Assembly (NCBI RefSeq): GCF_003856525.1
Contig: NZ_RJVQ01000002.1
Coordinates: forward strand, 62,001-126,000
Source of the DNA: Vibrio viridaestus
Lineage (GTDB): Bacteria > Pseudomonadota > Gammaproteobacteria > Enterobacterales > Vibrionaceae
Direction: 5' to 3'
Length of the DNA stretch: 64,000 nucleotides
The number at the start of each line of letters is the position of its first letter. Within the stretch, counting starts at the first letter, position 1. Under the pieces are notes generated by a model that worked only from the letters and a program-made list of their open reading frames with translations, did no database searches and was not told the origin of the DNA. Made by a program: the position numbers and the translations under genes. Below are positions 39,616 to 49,193 of this stretch, piece by piece.

Positions 39616-39804
39616 TTAATAGCAAGCCATTTCATAAAATTTGACTTAATTATGCTATGTATCAGTAAGAATTTCGAATATTATTTGGCAAATGCTCGAT
39701 AAATGAAGAAAGATTTAACTCTTTTATCACTAATGATACTATACGCTACCGTTTGAAATGGCAGGATAAGCTCCTGCGAGATCACAAAATATTATGAGCT
39801 TGGT

Positions 39805-40335
39805 ATGAAACACACTGTAGAAGTCATGATTTCTGAACAAGAGGTTCAGGAACGAGTAGAAGTGCTAGGAAAAGCTATAACAGAACATTATAAAAACAGT
39901 GATGATCTTGTCTTAGTTGGTTTGCTGAGAGGATCATTCGTCTTTATGGCTGATTTAGCCCGTGCTATTAAATTGACTCATCAGGTTGATTTTATGACTG
40001 CATCCAGTTATGGCAACTCAATGGAAAGTTCCAGAGATGTTCGTATCTTGAAAGACCTGGATGATGATATTAAAGGCAAAGACGTCTTATTAGTTGAAGA
40101 CATTATCGACACTGGTAATACTCTTAATAAGGTAAAAGAAATACTTTCTCTTCGCGGTCCAAATTCAATAGAAATTTGCACGCTTTTAGATAAGCCATCA
40201 CGCCGTGAAGTGCATGTGGATGTGAAATGGAAAGGTTTTGAAATTCCTGATGAGTTTGTCGTCGGTGTGGGCATCGATTATGCTCAGAAATACCGTCATT
40301 TACCTTTTATCGGTAAAGTTATTCCTCAAGAATAG
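39805..40335 (+). CDS. hpt: hypoxanthine phosphoribosyltransferase
   Basis: 176 residues of the type I phosphoribosyltransferase fold, with the PRPP loop [14 protein letters not shown] and the hood motif [14 protein letters not shown]. It salvages hypoxanthine to IMP. It is divergent from the quorum-sensing regulator across a 290-base region. No strong Shine-Dalgarno sequence precedes the ATG (TGAGCTTGGT). Confidence 0.96.
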   Translation: MKHTVEVMISEQEVQERVEVLGKAITEHYKNSDDLVLVGLLRGSFVFMADLARAIKLTHQVDFMTASSYGNSMESSRDVRILKDLDDDIKGKDVLLVEDIIDTGNTLNKVKEILSLRGPNSIEICTLLDKPSRREVHVDVKWKGFEIPDEFVVGVGIDYAQKYRHLPFIGKVIPQE

Positions 40336-40343
40336 GCTGAATT

Positions 40344-40368
40344 TTCCCCCTGCTTAAGTCAGGGGGAA
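40344..40368. terminator. hairpin between hpt and can
   Basis: A 9-bp stem TTCCCCCTG/CAGGGGGAA with a seven-base loop sits in the 38-base gap between convergent stops. T tracts are weak on both strands, so it may be an inefficient or Rho-assisted stop. Confidence 0.55.
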
Positions 40369-40373
40369 GGCGA

Positions 40374-41042
40374 TTATCGACAGAGTAATGTGTGATTTTT
40401 GTTGAGAATTTTATCCATCGCAATGTGGTAGTTTTCTTCTACTGTTTGAGGTGAATTACATCTCACGCCGAGGTACTCGAGACGTCCATCTTCAATACCG
40501 TAGACCACACCGTGCAGTTCTACTTTTTGGTTTCTTTCCCAAGCTCCCTGCAGAATGGTCGAATTACCGATATTATAAACTTGCTCTGCAACATTGAGTT
40601 CTGCCAGTTTATCGGCTTTATCTTGGCCTTGCATGGCGTCTAGGTAAGAACGATGCTTAAAGTAAATGTCCCTTATGTGTAACAGCCAGTTGTTTATTAA
40701 GCCTAACTGTGGGTTTTCAATCGAGGCATTCACGCCGCCACAGCCATAGTGACCACAAACGATAATGTGTTTTACCTTTAAAACATCCACCGCGTACTGT
40801 ACAACAGAGAGGCAGTTAAGATCCGTATGGACGACTAAATTAGCCACGTTTCGGTGAACGAATAATTCACCAGAGTGAAGTCCGGTTAGGCGTTCTGCTG
40901 GTACACGACTGTCAGAGCAGCCAATCCAGAGAAAGTCTGGGTTCTGCCCCTGAGCAAGTTGAGTAAAATATTCTGGTTGCTCATCTTTTATAGATTGAGA
41001 CCACTTTGAATTATTCTCGAATAATTGTTTTATTTCTGGCAT
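40374..41042 (-). CDS. can: beta-class carbonic anhydrase
   Basis: 222 residues. The zinc ligands are Cys42 and Asp44 in CSDSRVP and the His and Cys of CGHYGCGG, matching E. coli Can. It interconverts CO2 and bicarbonate for carboxylation reactions at air-level CO2. The neighbouring yadG/yadH and hpt genes are also neighbours in E. coli. Confidence 0.96.
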   Translation of the reverse strand: MPEIKQLFENNSKWSQSIKDEQPEYFTQLAQGQNPDFLWIGCSDSRVPAERLTGLHSGELFVHRNVANLVVHTDLNCLSVVQYAVDVLKVKHIIVCGHYGCGGVNASIENPQLGLINNWLLHIRDIYFKHRSYLDAMQGQDKADKLAELNVAEQVYNIGNSTILQGAWERNQKVELHGVVYGIEDGRLEYLGVRCNSPQTVEENYHIAMDKILNKNHTLLCR

Positions 41043-41446
41043 CTTGCATCCCTTGAATGCTATGGTTGCGAAGGTAAATCCATTTCGCGATACAATCTAA
41101 CGGTCATCAAAGAGTCTTATGATCGTAATTCTGTGTTCTGAATCACTATACACAAACTTGATTTCAGGTTCTTGTGTAAAATGAGATCACACTCATTCTT
41201 CCGATAACTTTTTTACAGTCCATATTCATGGCTGAAAAGTAAGATATTTATTGCAATAAATTAGCATCGTCTTAGGCGCATGCTTTGAGCTTTATTGTTG
41301 ATTTTATTGCTTTTATTAAACTAAAAAATATTATGCCCATTTAGGAAGAGTAATCGGTAACATCACAATTCACAAGGTTTTATTCGGTTGAAAATGACGA
41401 TTTTAGCCATATATGAAAGATAAGATTTAAAAAAGAGAAATTATAA
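41043..41446. other. 404-base intergenic region between can and yadG
   Basis: No ORF or RNA gene is supported. The region is AT-rich and should hold the divergent promoters. The only marked structure is a 16-bp perfect palindrome at 41246-41261. There is no clear Fur, PdhR, sigma-54 or LuxR-type box. Confidence 0.6.
41246..41261. repeat. 16-bp perfect palindrome
   Basis: ATTTATTGCAATAAAT is a perfect dyad, isolated in the can-yadG gap about 185 bases before yadG. It has the look of a dimeric repressor site; no family was recognised. Confidence 0.6.
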
Positions 41447-42358
41447 ATGAATGCACTGGAAATAACCGATTTAAGAAAAACATACTCCGGTGGCTTTGAA
41501 GCATTAAAAGGTGTCAACCTGAGTGTTAAACAGGGAGACTTTTTTGCTTTATTAGGACCAAATGGAGCGGGAAAATCAACTACGATAGGTATTATTGCAT
41601 CGTTGGTGAACAAAACATCCGGCGGTGTTTCTGTATTTGGCTACGATATTGATACTCATCTAGAAGAAGCAAAGCAGAATCTCGGCTTGGTACCACAGGA
41701 GTTTAACTTTAACCAATTTGAAACTGTAGAGCAGATTGTTACTCAGCAGGCAGGATATTATGGTGTCTCTAGACAAGTTGCCAAAGAGAGAGCACAGAAA
41801 TATCTAACTAAATTGGATTTATGGGATAAGCGTAAAGAGCGGGCTCGAAACCTCTCTGGTGGCATGAAACGACGCCTGATGATAGTTCGTGCTTTAATGC
41901 ATGAACCCAAACTACTTATATTAGATGAACCCACAGCTGGGGTTGATATTGAGCTTAGACGCTCAATGTGGGAGTTCCTCAAAGAAATCAATAAAGAGGG
42001 AGTCACTATTATTCTCACGACTCACTATCTTGAAGAAGCAGAAATGCTCTGTCGCAACATCGGCATCATTAATCGAGGTGAGCTGATAGAGAATACGACC
42101 ATGAAAGCGCTTTTGTCGAAGCTAAAGGTTGAAACATTTATTCTTGATATCAGTGACGCTGATTCGATTCCTGTCTTGGATGGCGTTTCAAGACAACAAA
42201 ATAATGATGGCTCAATAGAAATTGAGGTCGACAAAAATCATGGTTTAAACCATGTATTTTCCCAGTTATCTGAACACGGAATTAAGGTCCTCTCAATGAG
42301 AAATAAGGCCAATCGTCTTGAAGAATTATTTGTCAGTATCGTGCGTGGTGGAAAGTGA
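41447..42358 (+). CDS. yadG: ABC-2 type exporter ATP-binding protein YadG
   Basis: 303 residues: Walker A GPNGAGKST, signature LSGGMKRR, Walker B LLILDEPTAGVD and the switch His in TTHYLEEAE. It pairs with the YadH permease, whose ATG lies eight bases past its stop. The transported substrate is unknown; the family includes drug and polysaccharide exporters. Confidence 0.93.
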   Translation: MNALEITDLRKTYSGGFEALKGVNLSVKQGDFFALLGPNGAGKSTTIGIIASLVNKTSGGVSVFGYDIDTHLEEAKQNLGLVPQEFNFNQFETVEQIVTQQAGYYGVSRQVAKERAQKYLTKLDLWDKRKERARNLSGGMKRRLMIVRALMHEPKLLILDEPTAGVDIELRRSMWEFLKEINKEGVTIILTTHYLEEAEMLCRNIGIINRGELIENTTMKALLSKLKVETFILDISDADSIPVLDGVSRQQNNDGSIEIEVDKNHGLNHVFSQLSEHGIKVLSMRNKANRLEELFVSIVRGGK

Positions 42359-42366
42359 GGAGTAGT

Positions 42367-43137
42367 ATGTACAGTTTATATTGGACCGCCTTTACGAGTC
42401 TTCTGCGCAAAGAGGTCACTCGCTTTGGGCGTATTTGGGTACAGACACTGGTTCCACCAGCCATCACTATGACCCTGTATTTCATTATTTTCGGCAACCT
42501 TATCGGGTCGAGAATTGGCCAGATGCACGGTTTTAGTTATATGGAATATATCGTCCCGGGGCTGATCATGATGTCCGTCATTACTAACTCGTATTCTAAT
42601 GTAGCATCATCGTTTTTCAGTGCGAAAATGCAGAAGAATATTGAAGAGTTACTTGTTGCTCCAGTACCTAATTACGTCATTATTGGTGGCTATGTTATGG
42701 GTGGGGTTGCCCGAGGCTTGTGCGTAGGAGCGATGGTTACTGCAGTATCGTTATTCTTTGTTCCGCTACAAATACAACACTGGTTTGTGATTGTGTCTAC
42801 GGTATTTTTGACTTCTGTTGTCTTCTCTCTCGGTGGATTGATTAACGCTGTCTATGCCAAAACCTTTGATGATATATCTATTGTTCCGACGTTTGTGTTG
42901 ACACCGCTAACGTATTTGGGTGGCGTATTTTATTCGTTAACACTCTTACCTGAGTTTTGGCAGGGCGTTTCAAAAATCAATCCAATCGTGTATATGGTCA
43001 ACGCTTTTCGATATGGTTTTTTGGGCGTGTCTGATGTGAATATAACAGTATCATTTTCAGTATTGATTCTGTTTGTTGTATTGCTGTACTCATTAGCACT
43101 GTATCTGGTTAAAAAAGGTGTTGGGTTAAGAAGTTAA
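42367..43137 (+). CDS. yadH: ABC-2 type exporter permease YadH
   Basis: 256 residues with six predicted membrane segments and the ABC-2 signature near the C terminus (LTPLTYLGGVFYSLTLLP...NPIVYMVNAFRYGF). The ATG at 42367 has GAGGAG upstream; the longer GTG reading at 42355 overlaps the yadG stop. Works with YadG; substrate unknown. Confidence 0.93.
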   Translation: MYSLYWTAFTSLLRKEVTRFGRIWVQTLVPPAITMTLYFIIFGNLIGSRIGQMHGFSYMEYIVPGLIMMSVITNSYSNVASSFFSAKMQKNIEELLVAPVPNYVIIGGYVMGGVARGLCVGAMVTAVSLFFVPLQIQHWFVIVSTVFLTSVVFSLGGLINAVYAKTFDDISIVPTFVLTPLTYLGGVFYSLTLLPEFWQGVSKINPIVYMVNAFRYGFLGVSDVNITVSFSVLILFVVLLYSLALYLVKKGVGLRS

Positions 43138-43145
43138 TCACGCAT

Positions 43146-43176
43146 AAAAAAGCCCCTTTGATGAAAGGGGCTTTTT
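43146..43176. terminator. bidirectional terminator between yadH and panC
   Basis: Stem AGCCCCTTT/AAAGGGGCT with loop GATG, flanked by six As and five Ts, serving both convergent genes. Confidence 0.92.
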
Positions 43177-43182
43177 ATTGAA

Positions 43183-44076
43183 TTAATTTTCTTGTGTTTC
43201 ACTCGTAGGACTACTGTCCTTATCAATGTTCACATCAACGACCTGATTATCGATCAACCGAACCTTGCCTAAAAACGCGGCCATTAGAATGACAATTTGC
43301 TTCGTTTCTGCTGTCGCCGGTTGAAGCGTAATCGCATCGCGAATTTCAATTTGATCAGGGTGTAGATCGGCTGCCCGAAGTTGATCACTTGCATCTTCGA
43401 TAATTGAGTCAAAGTCATTACGTCCACCACGAATTGCACTGCTGATCCAACGCATTGTTCTAGCAAGTACGGGAGCTCTTTGGCGTTCATCTAATGTAAG
43501 TAAGTTATTACGTGAACTCATAGCTAAGCCATCTAGCTCTCGTATTGTCGGGACACCGATGATCGTAATGCCCATTTCCATATCATCGACCATTTGACGA
43601 ATGAGCGCGAGTTGCTGATAGTCTTTTTCACCAAAGCAGGCGACATCGGGGCGGACAATATTAAATAACTTTGTTACGACAGTTGATACACCTCGAAAAT
43701 GCCCTGGTCTCGAAGCCCCTTCTAACATTGAAGAGATACCGGGTACTTCAACAAATGTCTGTTGTTCCATCCCTTTGGGATACATAACATCTGGTGTTGG
43801 AGTAAAAACCAAATCAACTCCACGCTCATTGAGTTTGGCTAAGTCATCTTCTAACGTACGGGGATAATTGGCTAGGTCATCGGCTTTGTCGAATTGCATT
43901 GGATTAACAAAAATACTGACGACGACCACGTCTGCATGTGCCTGAGCATTTTTAACGAGTGTCAGGTGTCCTTCATGAAGATTTCCCATGGTAGGAACAA
44001 AGCCAATGGTTTTGCCTTCACGCTTGAACTTTAAAATCTCCTCTTTGAGAGTCGATATATCAGCAAAAGTCTGCAT
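43183..44076 (-). CDS. panC: pantothenate synthetase
   Basis: 297 residues with the HIGH-like [10 protein letters not shown] near the N terminus and the KMSKS-like MSSRN. It joins pantoate and beta-alanine using ATP. It lies 11 bases after panB and is the last gene of the pcnB-folK-panB-panC run. The C terminus has a short Asp/Ser-rich tail beyond the usual end. Confidence 0.96.
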   Translation of the reverse strand: MQTFADISTLKEEILKFKREGKTIGFVPTMGNLHEGHLTLVKNAQAHADVVVVSIFVNPMQFDKADDLANYPRTLEDDLAKLNERGVDLVFTPTPDVMYPKGMEQQTFVEVPGISSMLEGASRPGHFRGVSTVVTKLFNIVRPDVACFGEKDYQQLALIRQMVDDMEMGITIIGVPTIRELDGLAMSSRNNLLTLDERQRAPVLARTMRWISSAIRGGRNDFDSIIEDASDQLRAADLHPDQIEIRDAITLQPATAETKQIVILMAAFLGKVRLIDNQVVDVNIDKDSSPTSETQEN

Positions 44077-44087
44077 GAGTTACTCCT

Positions 44088-44882
44088 TTAAGCAATAATA
44101 TGCTTCTCATCTGGGAACAGGCCATTTCTTACATCATCCATATATTTCGCAACGGCTCCCTTAATATCACCAGTCTCGGCGAGAAAGTTTTTAGAAAACT
44201 TAGGCATGTAGTTAGCTGAAATGCCTAACATATCGTGCATAACCAGAATTTGACCATCGGTATCTTTTCCCGCACCGATACCGATAACAGGTATATCCAG
44301 TGCCTGAGTAATACGTTTAGCTAAATTTGCTGGTACACACTCTAAAACCAAAACCTGAGCGCCGGCCTCCTGAAGTGCTAATGCGTCGTTAAGCATTGTT
44401 TCAGCCTGCTCTTCATCTTTGCCCTGAATTTTGTAGCCACCAAAAATATTGACTGATTGAGGAGTCAAACCCATATGAGCACATACGGGTACCGCTCTAT
44501 CAGTTAACATACGAATGGTTTCGACCAGCCAGCGACCACCTTCTATTTTGACCATGTTCGCTCCGGATCGCATTAGAACCGCAGCGTTCTCACAGGCCTT
44601 CTCTGGGGTGATTAATGTCATAAATGGCATATCAGCCATTAGCAAGCTATTTGGGCTTCCTGCGCGTACACAGCGTGTGTGGTAGGCAATATCTTCCAGA
44701 GTGACGGGCAGAGTATCGCTGTGCCCCTGTAAAACCATACCTAAAGAGTCGCCGACAAGGAGTACGGGCATGTCCTGCGATTCGAAGATTTGAGCAAAAC
44801 TCGCATCATAAGCTGTGGAAGTTGGAAACTTTTGACCATTCTGTTTCCATTTCATCAGGTCATTTATCGTGATTTTTTTCAT
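44088..44882 (-). CDS. panB: ketopantoate hydroxymethyltransferase
   Basis: 264 residues with the TIM-barrel motifs of PanB ([35 protein letters not shown]). It adds a hydroxymethyl group from methylene-tetrahydrofolate to 2-oxoisovalerate. The ATG at 44882 is preferred since AAGGA is six bases before it; the ATG at 44888 nearly touches the same AAGGA. Confidence 0.96.
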   Translation of the reverse strand: MKKITINDLMKWKQNGQKFPTSTAYDASFAQIFESQDMPVLLVGDSLGMVLQGHSDTLPVTLEDIAYHTRCVRAGSPNSLLMADMPFMTLITPEKACENAAVLMRSGANMVKIEGGRWLVETIRMLTDRAVPVCAHMGLTPQSVNIFGGYKIQGKDEEQAETMLNDALALQEAGAQVLVLECVPANLAKRITQALDIPVIGIGAGKDTDGQILVMHDMLGISANYMPKFSKNFLAETGDIKGAVAKYMDDVRNGLFPDEKHIIA

Positions 44883-44909
44883 TCTCATTCCTTACAAAGG
44901 CAAAGGGGC

Positions 44910-45392
44910 TTAATGCCAAACGTCGAGTCCATTTTTATCGACTTGTTGTAATAATGATGTAAGCGTTGTTCCATCAGGAAATATAAAATTAGGTTCTATT
45001 TCTGCGAGGGGATAGAGTACGAACTCCCTTAATTTCATTCCATAATGTGGAATAACGAGACGTTCTGTATCGATAGTCTGATTACCGAATGTCAGAATAT
45101 CCAGATCGAGAGTTCGCGGCCCCCAGCGTTCTTCTTTGCGCACGCGTCCATGTTCGAGTTCAATTCTCTGCGTATGCTCAAGTAGCGCTAGCGGTGATAG
45201 TGATGTTTCTATCTTTACAACTGCGTTTATATAATCTGGTTGATCCTGGGGGCCCATAGGCACACTGCTGTACAGCTGAGATGTTGCAATAAAATGCGAA
45301 TCGGGCAGTGTCTTAAGAGCATCGATGGCTGCTTTTGCCTGACTAACCGGGTCGGATAGATTGCTACCGACCCCTATAAAAACGGTGTTCAT
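44910..45392 (-). CDS. folK: 6-hydroxymethyl-7,8-dihydropterin pyrophosphokinase
   Basis: 160 residues with the HPPK motifs GVGSNLSDP, QLYSSVPMGP and GPRTLDLDIL. It activates the pterin for dihydropteroate synthesis. Its ATG overlaps the pcnB stop by four bases (ATGA), so translation is coupled. Confidence 0.95.
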   Translation of the reverse strand: MNTVFIGVGSNLSDPVSQAKAAIDALKTLPDSHFIATSQLYSSVPMGPQDQPDYINAVVKIETSLSPLALLEHTQRIELEHGRVRKEERWGPRTLDLDILTFGNQTIDTERLVIPHYGMKLREFVLYPLAEIEPNFIFPDGTTLTSLLQQVDKNGLDVWH

Positions 45393-46765
45393 TCTACTTG
45401 CTCTTGCTCAGGATGCGTTTTTTTTGCCGCTGGCTTTCTGCGACGACGCTTTTTCGGCTGTGGTGCTGTATTCCCCAAATCGTTGACCATTGCCTGACGC
45501 ATGGTTCTTCCTGCTGACTGGAATGTGTTCCACCATTGAGCCAGCTCTTGAGTTTCACCTTCCTCAATAAGCCCTCTCATTTCCAGGAAGTCAAACCCAG
45601 CACGGAACTTATTGATGTCCAATAAGCGGAAAGCTCGTTTACCATTTCGACGCGGGAAACGAAGCTGAAGTTGCCAAATATCTCTGACCGTTGCGGTGTG
45701 ACGACGCGGGATAGCGATGGTTTTTACCACGCGATCCAAAATAATATTGCCTGCTTCCATCACACTGTCGTAATAGCTGAAGTTTTTCTCTTCCATCAGT
45801 GTCTCCGCTAGGTGGAGCATTGGGTACCAGAGAATAGCCGCAAACATAAAGGCTGGATTGACACGTTTTCCTTCTTCAATTCGAAGATCGGTTGAATCAA
45901 ACGCCATATCCAGCATTTTTTCAGTCGGTGAGGAGTAGTTGGGTGTAAAGTGATCCGCAATAACAGGAAAAAGTTGCTGGAAAAGTCCATATTGTCGCAT
46001 CAGGTGATAGGTTTCTAAGCCATGTCCTGATTGAAGCATTTTTAGAGACTCTTCATACAGCCTTGCTGCTGGAATATCACGTAATAGTGGAGCCAGTCGT
46101 TCAATCGGTTCCGCTGTATCCTCTTCAATATCAAAGTCTAACTTTACAGCAAAACGTACCGCTCTTAACATTCTAACGGGATCTTCTTTATAACGAGTTT
46201 CAGGATCACCGATAAAACGGATTAAGCGATCTTCGAGATCTTCAATACCACGGGCATAATCGTGGATACTGTAATTGCTGATGTTGTAGTACATCGCATT
46301 GATGGTGAAATCACGGCGCTCGGCATCCTCGTCTATCGTACCATAGACGTTATCTCTGAGGATGATTCCGGATTCAGCCTGAGATGCAACGGGCGTATTT
46401 TGCTCTTGATGGTGACCTCGAAATGTAGCAACTTCGATGATATCACGACCAAACATTACGTGAGCAAGCCTAAAGCGTCTACCAATCAAACGACAGTTAC
46501 GAAATAATTTTCGAATCTCTTCCGGAGTTGCATTGGTTGCGACGTCGAAGTCTTTTGGGGTTTCACCCAGTAAAAGATCTCTCACTCCGCCACCGACCAG
46601 AAAAGCGTCGTAGCCCGCTCCATGAAGACGGTAAAGTACTTTCAGAGCGTTCTCGCTAATCTGTTTACGTGAAATGTTGTGTTCCTGACGAGTAATCACG
46701 TTCAATGATAACTCGGGATATACGCGCTGTGTGTGCGTTATCTGTTCATTTTTATTCATGGGCAT
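45389..46765 (-). CDS. pcnB: poly(A) polymerase I
   Basis: 458 residues of the class II nucleotidyltransferase family: LVGGGVRDLLLGETPKDFDVATNATPEE block with the two catalytic Asp, the RRDFTINAM motif and a Lys/Arg-rich tail (KKRRRRKPAAKK) typical of PcnB. It adds 3' poly(A) tails that speed RNA decay. The start is uncertain: ATG at 46765 or 46759, neither with a clear Shine-Dalgarno sequence; E. coli pcnB also has a poor start. Confidence 0.94.
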   Translation of the reverse strand: MPMNKNEQITHTQRVYPELSLNVITRQEHNISRKQISENALKVLYRLHGAGYDAFLVGGGVRDLLLGETPKDFDVATNATPEEIRKLFRNCRLIGRRFRLAHVMFGRDIIEVATFRGHHQEQNTPVASQAESGIILRDNVYGTIDEDAERRDFTINAMYYNISNYSIHDYARGIEDLEDRLIRFIGDPETRYKEDPVRMLRAVRFAVKLDFDIEEDTAEPIERLAPLLRDIPAARLYEESLKMLQSGHGLETYHLMRQYGLFQQLFPVIADHFTPNYSSPTEKMLDMAFDSTDLRIEEGKRVNPAFMFAAILWYPMLHLAETLMEEKNFSYYDSVMEAGNIILDRVVKTIAIPRRHTATVRDIWQLQLRFPRRNGKRAFRLLDINKFRAGFDFLEMRGLIEEGETQELAQWWNTFQSAGRTMRQAMVNDLGNTAPQPKKRRRRKPAAKKTHPEQEQVE

Positions 46766-46845
46766 CAGACAAGAATAGATTTATAGCTATCTTGTTTTCA
46801 ATGGACAGTTTGTCTTCATGTGGGCCAATTGCGGCTAATAATAGC

Positions 46846-47736
46846 TTAGACAGAAGCGTTTGAGAATCGCGGAGTGACTTTCAGTTCTCTCGGGATCTGA
46901 GAAAGTTGCCAATTTTTTTCTCCCCAACGGATCATTTCTTCCACTTTTGCACCTGAAAAATCGTCGGGTAAATTAAAACCAAGGAACAACATTGCTTCCA
47001 TTAATAGTGGTTTAGGGTTCTCAATATCAATGGCTTGTGCATGATTTTGTTTGGATAATTTATTCCCATTGCTATCTAAGGCAAGTGGTAAATGTATATA
47101 ACTGACTGGATTATGATTTAGCAGGTGATAAAGAGAAATTTGTCGGCCCGTTGGTTCAATTAAATCTGCGCCACGAACAATTTCGGTCACACCCTGATAA
47201 ATATCGTCTAAGACAACTGCGAGGTTATACGCAAAGAGAGCGTCGCGTCTTTTTATGATGAAATCTTCTTCAGCAAGCTGAGGTGAAATAGTAAAATTCC
47301 CATGAATTTCATCGACAAAAGAGTGAACAGGATGACTCATCTTGAGGCGAATGGATCTTTGTCCGTTATCAGCTAAACTCTTTCCTCGACAGGTTCCCGG
47401 ATAAAATCCTCCGGCTAATTTGATTTCTTTACGGGTGCAATCGCAGAAGTAGGCGTCACCAGATTGAAGCCAATCATTAATTTGTTCTTCATAAGCTTCT
47501 GTCCGTTGACTTTGGTAAAGTACACTTCTGTCCCAATGTAGCCCGTAAGATTCCAACATTTTTAATATAAGAGATGCTGCACCTGAAATCTCGCGAGGTG
47601 GGTCAATATCTTCAATACGAACGAGCCAGACTCCTTGATTCGCTTTGGCTTGAAAATAACTTCCTAGAGCTGCGACAAGAGAGCCAAAATGAAGAGGGCC
47701 TGAAGGTGATGGCGCAAAACGGCCTACGTAAGTCAT
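46846..47736 (-). CDS. gluQ: glutamyl-Q tRNA(Asp) synthetase
   Basis: 296 residues resembling the catalytic half of glutamyl-tRNA synthetase: HIGH-like PSPSGPLHFGSL, a zinc site CDC...C (YFCDCTRKE) and the KMSKS-like KLSKQNH, without the anticodon-binding domain. It attaches glutamate to queuosine at position 34 of tRNA(Asp). It lies just after dksA, the conserved order. Confidence 0.95.
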   Translation of the reverse strand: MTYVGRFAPSPSGPLHFGSLVAALGSYFQAKANQGVWLVRIEDIDPPREISGAASLILKMLESYGLHWDRSVLYQSQRTEAYEEQINDWLQSGDAYFCDCTRKEIKLAGGFYPGTCRGKSLADNGQRSIRLKMSHPVHSFVDEIHGNFTISPQLAEEDFIIKRRDALFAYNLAVVLDDIYQGVTEIVRGADLIEPTGRQISLYHLLNHNPVSYIHLPLALDSNGNKLSKQNHAQAIDIENPKPLLMEAMLFLGFNLPDDFSGAKVEEMIRWGEKNWQLSQIPRELKVTPRFSNASV

Positions 47737-47762
47737 GATTGCATCCGAATTTACTGAAAATA

Positions 47763-47786
47763 AAAAGGGAGCCAGAGCTCCCTTTT
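47763..47786 (-). terminator. terminator of dksA
   Basis: On the minus strand AAAAGGGAGC, four-base loop, GCTCCCTTTTTATTTT. It lies in the 66-base gap between dksA and gluQ and should limit read-through from the strongly expressed dksA. Confidence 0.85.
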
Positions 47787-47802
47787 ATCATTTTAGGATT
47801 TA

Positions 47803-48255
47803 TTAACCCTGCATTTGCTTTTCTTTAATTTCAGCAAGTGTCTTACAGTCGATACATAAATCAGCTGTTGGGCGAGCTTCTAAACGGCGAATACCGATTT
47901 CAACACCACAAGATTCGCAGAAGCCAAATTCATCTTCTTCGATCTTGTTCAGAGTCTTCTCAATTTTTTTGATTAGACGGCGTTCTCTGTCACGGTTACG
48001 TAATTCTAAGCTAAATTCCTCTTCCTGCGACGCTCTGTCAACTGGATCTGGAAAGTTTGCAGCTTCGTCTTGCATATGGTGCACAGTGCGGTTTACTTCT
48101 TCCCTGAGCTGATTACGCCAAGCTTCTAAAATTTTAGTGAAGTGAGCCATTTGCTCTGGTGACATGTATTCTTCACCCGGCTTTTCCTGGTATGGCTCAA
48201 CACCTGCGATGGCTAGGATGCCTAGCGCTTTCTTTTTGGATTCTGATTCTGGCAT
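47803..48255 (-). CDS. dksA: RNA polymerase-binding transcription factor DksA
   Basis: 150 residues with the long coiled coil (about 35-110, acidic tip [10 protein letters not shown]) and the four-Cys zinc finger CESC...CIDC. It acts with ppGpp in the secondary channel of RNA polymerase to shift transcription in the stringent response. Length and zinc ligands are canonical. Confidence 0.97.
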   Translation of the reverse strand: MPESESKKKALGILAIAGVEPYQEKPGEEYMSPEQMAHFTKILEAWRNQLREEVNRTVHHMQDEAANFPDPVDRASQEEEFSLELRNRDRERRLIKKIEKTLNKIEEDEFGFCESCGVEIGIRRLEARPTADLCIDCKTLAEIKEKQMQG

Positions 48256-48347
48256 ACAGCATCTCCTACTAACACCTAGTCAACTGCAAGAGCAGTAATT
48301 TAAGGCGGGTATCTATAGCAAAAAGAAGAGAGTGTGGCAAACACTCA

Positions 48348-48394
48348 TTAACAAAAAAGATACTAATTTGTTGTCAGTATCAATTTTTTGTTAA
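48348..48394 (-). terminator. long hairpin terminator of sfsA
   Basis: Directly after the sfsA stop, the minus strand folds as TTAACAAAAAA, two-base bulge, GATACT, 11-base loop, AGTATC, TTTTTTGTTAA: 17 pairs including an A6/T6 run that also serves as the T tract. Confidence 0.75.
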
Positions 48395-49138
48395 TCAGGG
48401 GATCCATTCTATGGCTGAGACCAATTTCATCTCTGTGGAGGTGATATCTGCCTTGTAACACAGTACTTCCACGCCAGATTCCTGAGCTTCTTTCAATAAT
48501 TGTGAATACTTCGCGTCTATATGGAGTGCGGGAGACACTTTTTCAATCCCTGAGTGTAATACAGTGAATAAAAGTACTGCTCGACTTCCATTTCTTACTT
48601 CTTGCATCAGTTCTCGAAGATGTTTTTGTCCCCGAGCTGTTACCGCATCCGGAAAATAACCTTGTCCCTTAAGTTTATTTCCTTTTTCCAGAGTTTCTCC
48701 GCCTGTTTCATCTAGCAATGTCACACTTTTGACTTCTACATAGCAGGGCGGCTTTGAAGAAGAGCTCAGTAAGATATCAATGCGACTGTTCTCTTGTCCA
48801 TATTTCACTTCAGTTTTTATTTGTTCATATCCCTGTAATTCAGCGATAACATCATTTGATATGGCTTCGACAGATAATTGATTGGCACGCGAAGTATTAA
48901 TGCAGATTCTGTGTTGTTGTGGGGTTTCTATTAATTCCCAGCTATACGGGTATTTTCGTTTTGGATTATCGGACACCGAGTACCATATTTTTGCATCGGG
49001 AATTGCACATCCGGTCATTGCCCCTGTATTTGCACAGTGAATAGTGCACTGTTCTCCATTCGCCAGGATAACGTCGGCTAGAAAGCGTTTGTATCTTTTA
49101 ATTAATGTCGCGGGTTGTAATGGTGGGACAAACTGCAT
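48395..49138 (-). CDS. sfsA: sugar fermentation stimulation protein SfsA
   Basis: 247 residues: an N-terminal OB-like part ([10 protein letters not shown]...[10 protein letters not shown]) and a PD-(D/E)xK nuclease-like domain with RIDILL and YVEVKSVTL. The molecular role is unsettled (nucleic-acid binding reported for E. coli). The ATG at 49138 gives the family start; the reading from 49243 adds 35 unrelated residues. It is divergent from hrpB with 55 bases between starts. Confidence 0.93.
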   Translation of the reverse strand: MQFVPPLQPATLIKRYKRFLADVILANGEQCTIHCANTGAMTGCAIPDAKIWYSVSDNPKRKYPYSWELIETPQQHRICINTSRANQLSVEAISNDVIAELQGYEQIKTEVKYGQENSRIDILLSSSSKPPCYVEVKSVTLLDETGGETLEKGNKLKGQGYFPDAVTARGQKHLRELMQEVRNGSRAVLLFTVLHSGIEKVSPALHIDAKYSQLLKEAQESGVEVLCYKADITSTEMKLVSAIEWIP

Positions 49139-49193
49139 TTTTAGACTGTTTTTTAGTAAACTGTTCGTCACATTTAAGCACAAGGATGCACTT

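Noticed and set aside
41160-41200. Possible CRP site in the can-yadG gap
   Set aside because: TGTGT and TCACA occur but are nine bases apart instead of six, so the dyad is not in register.
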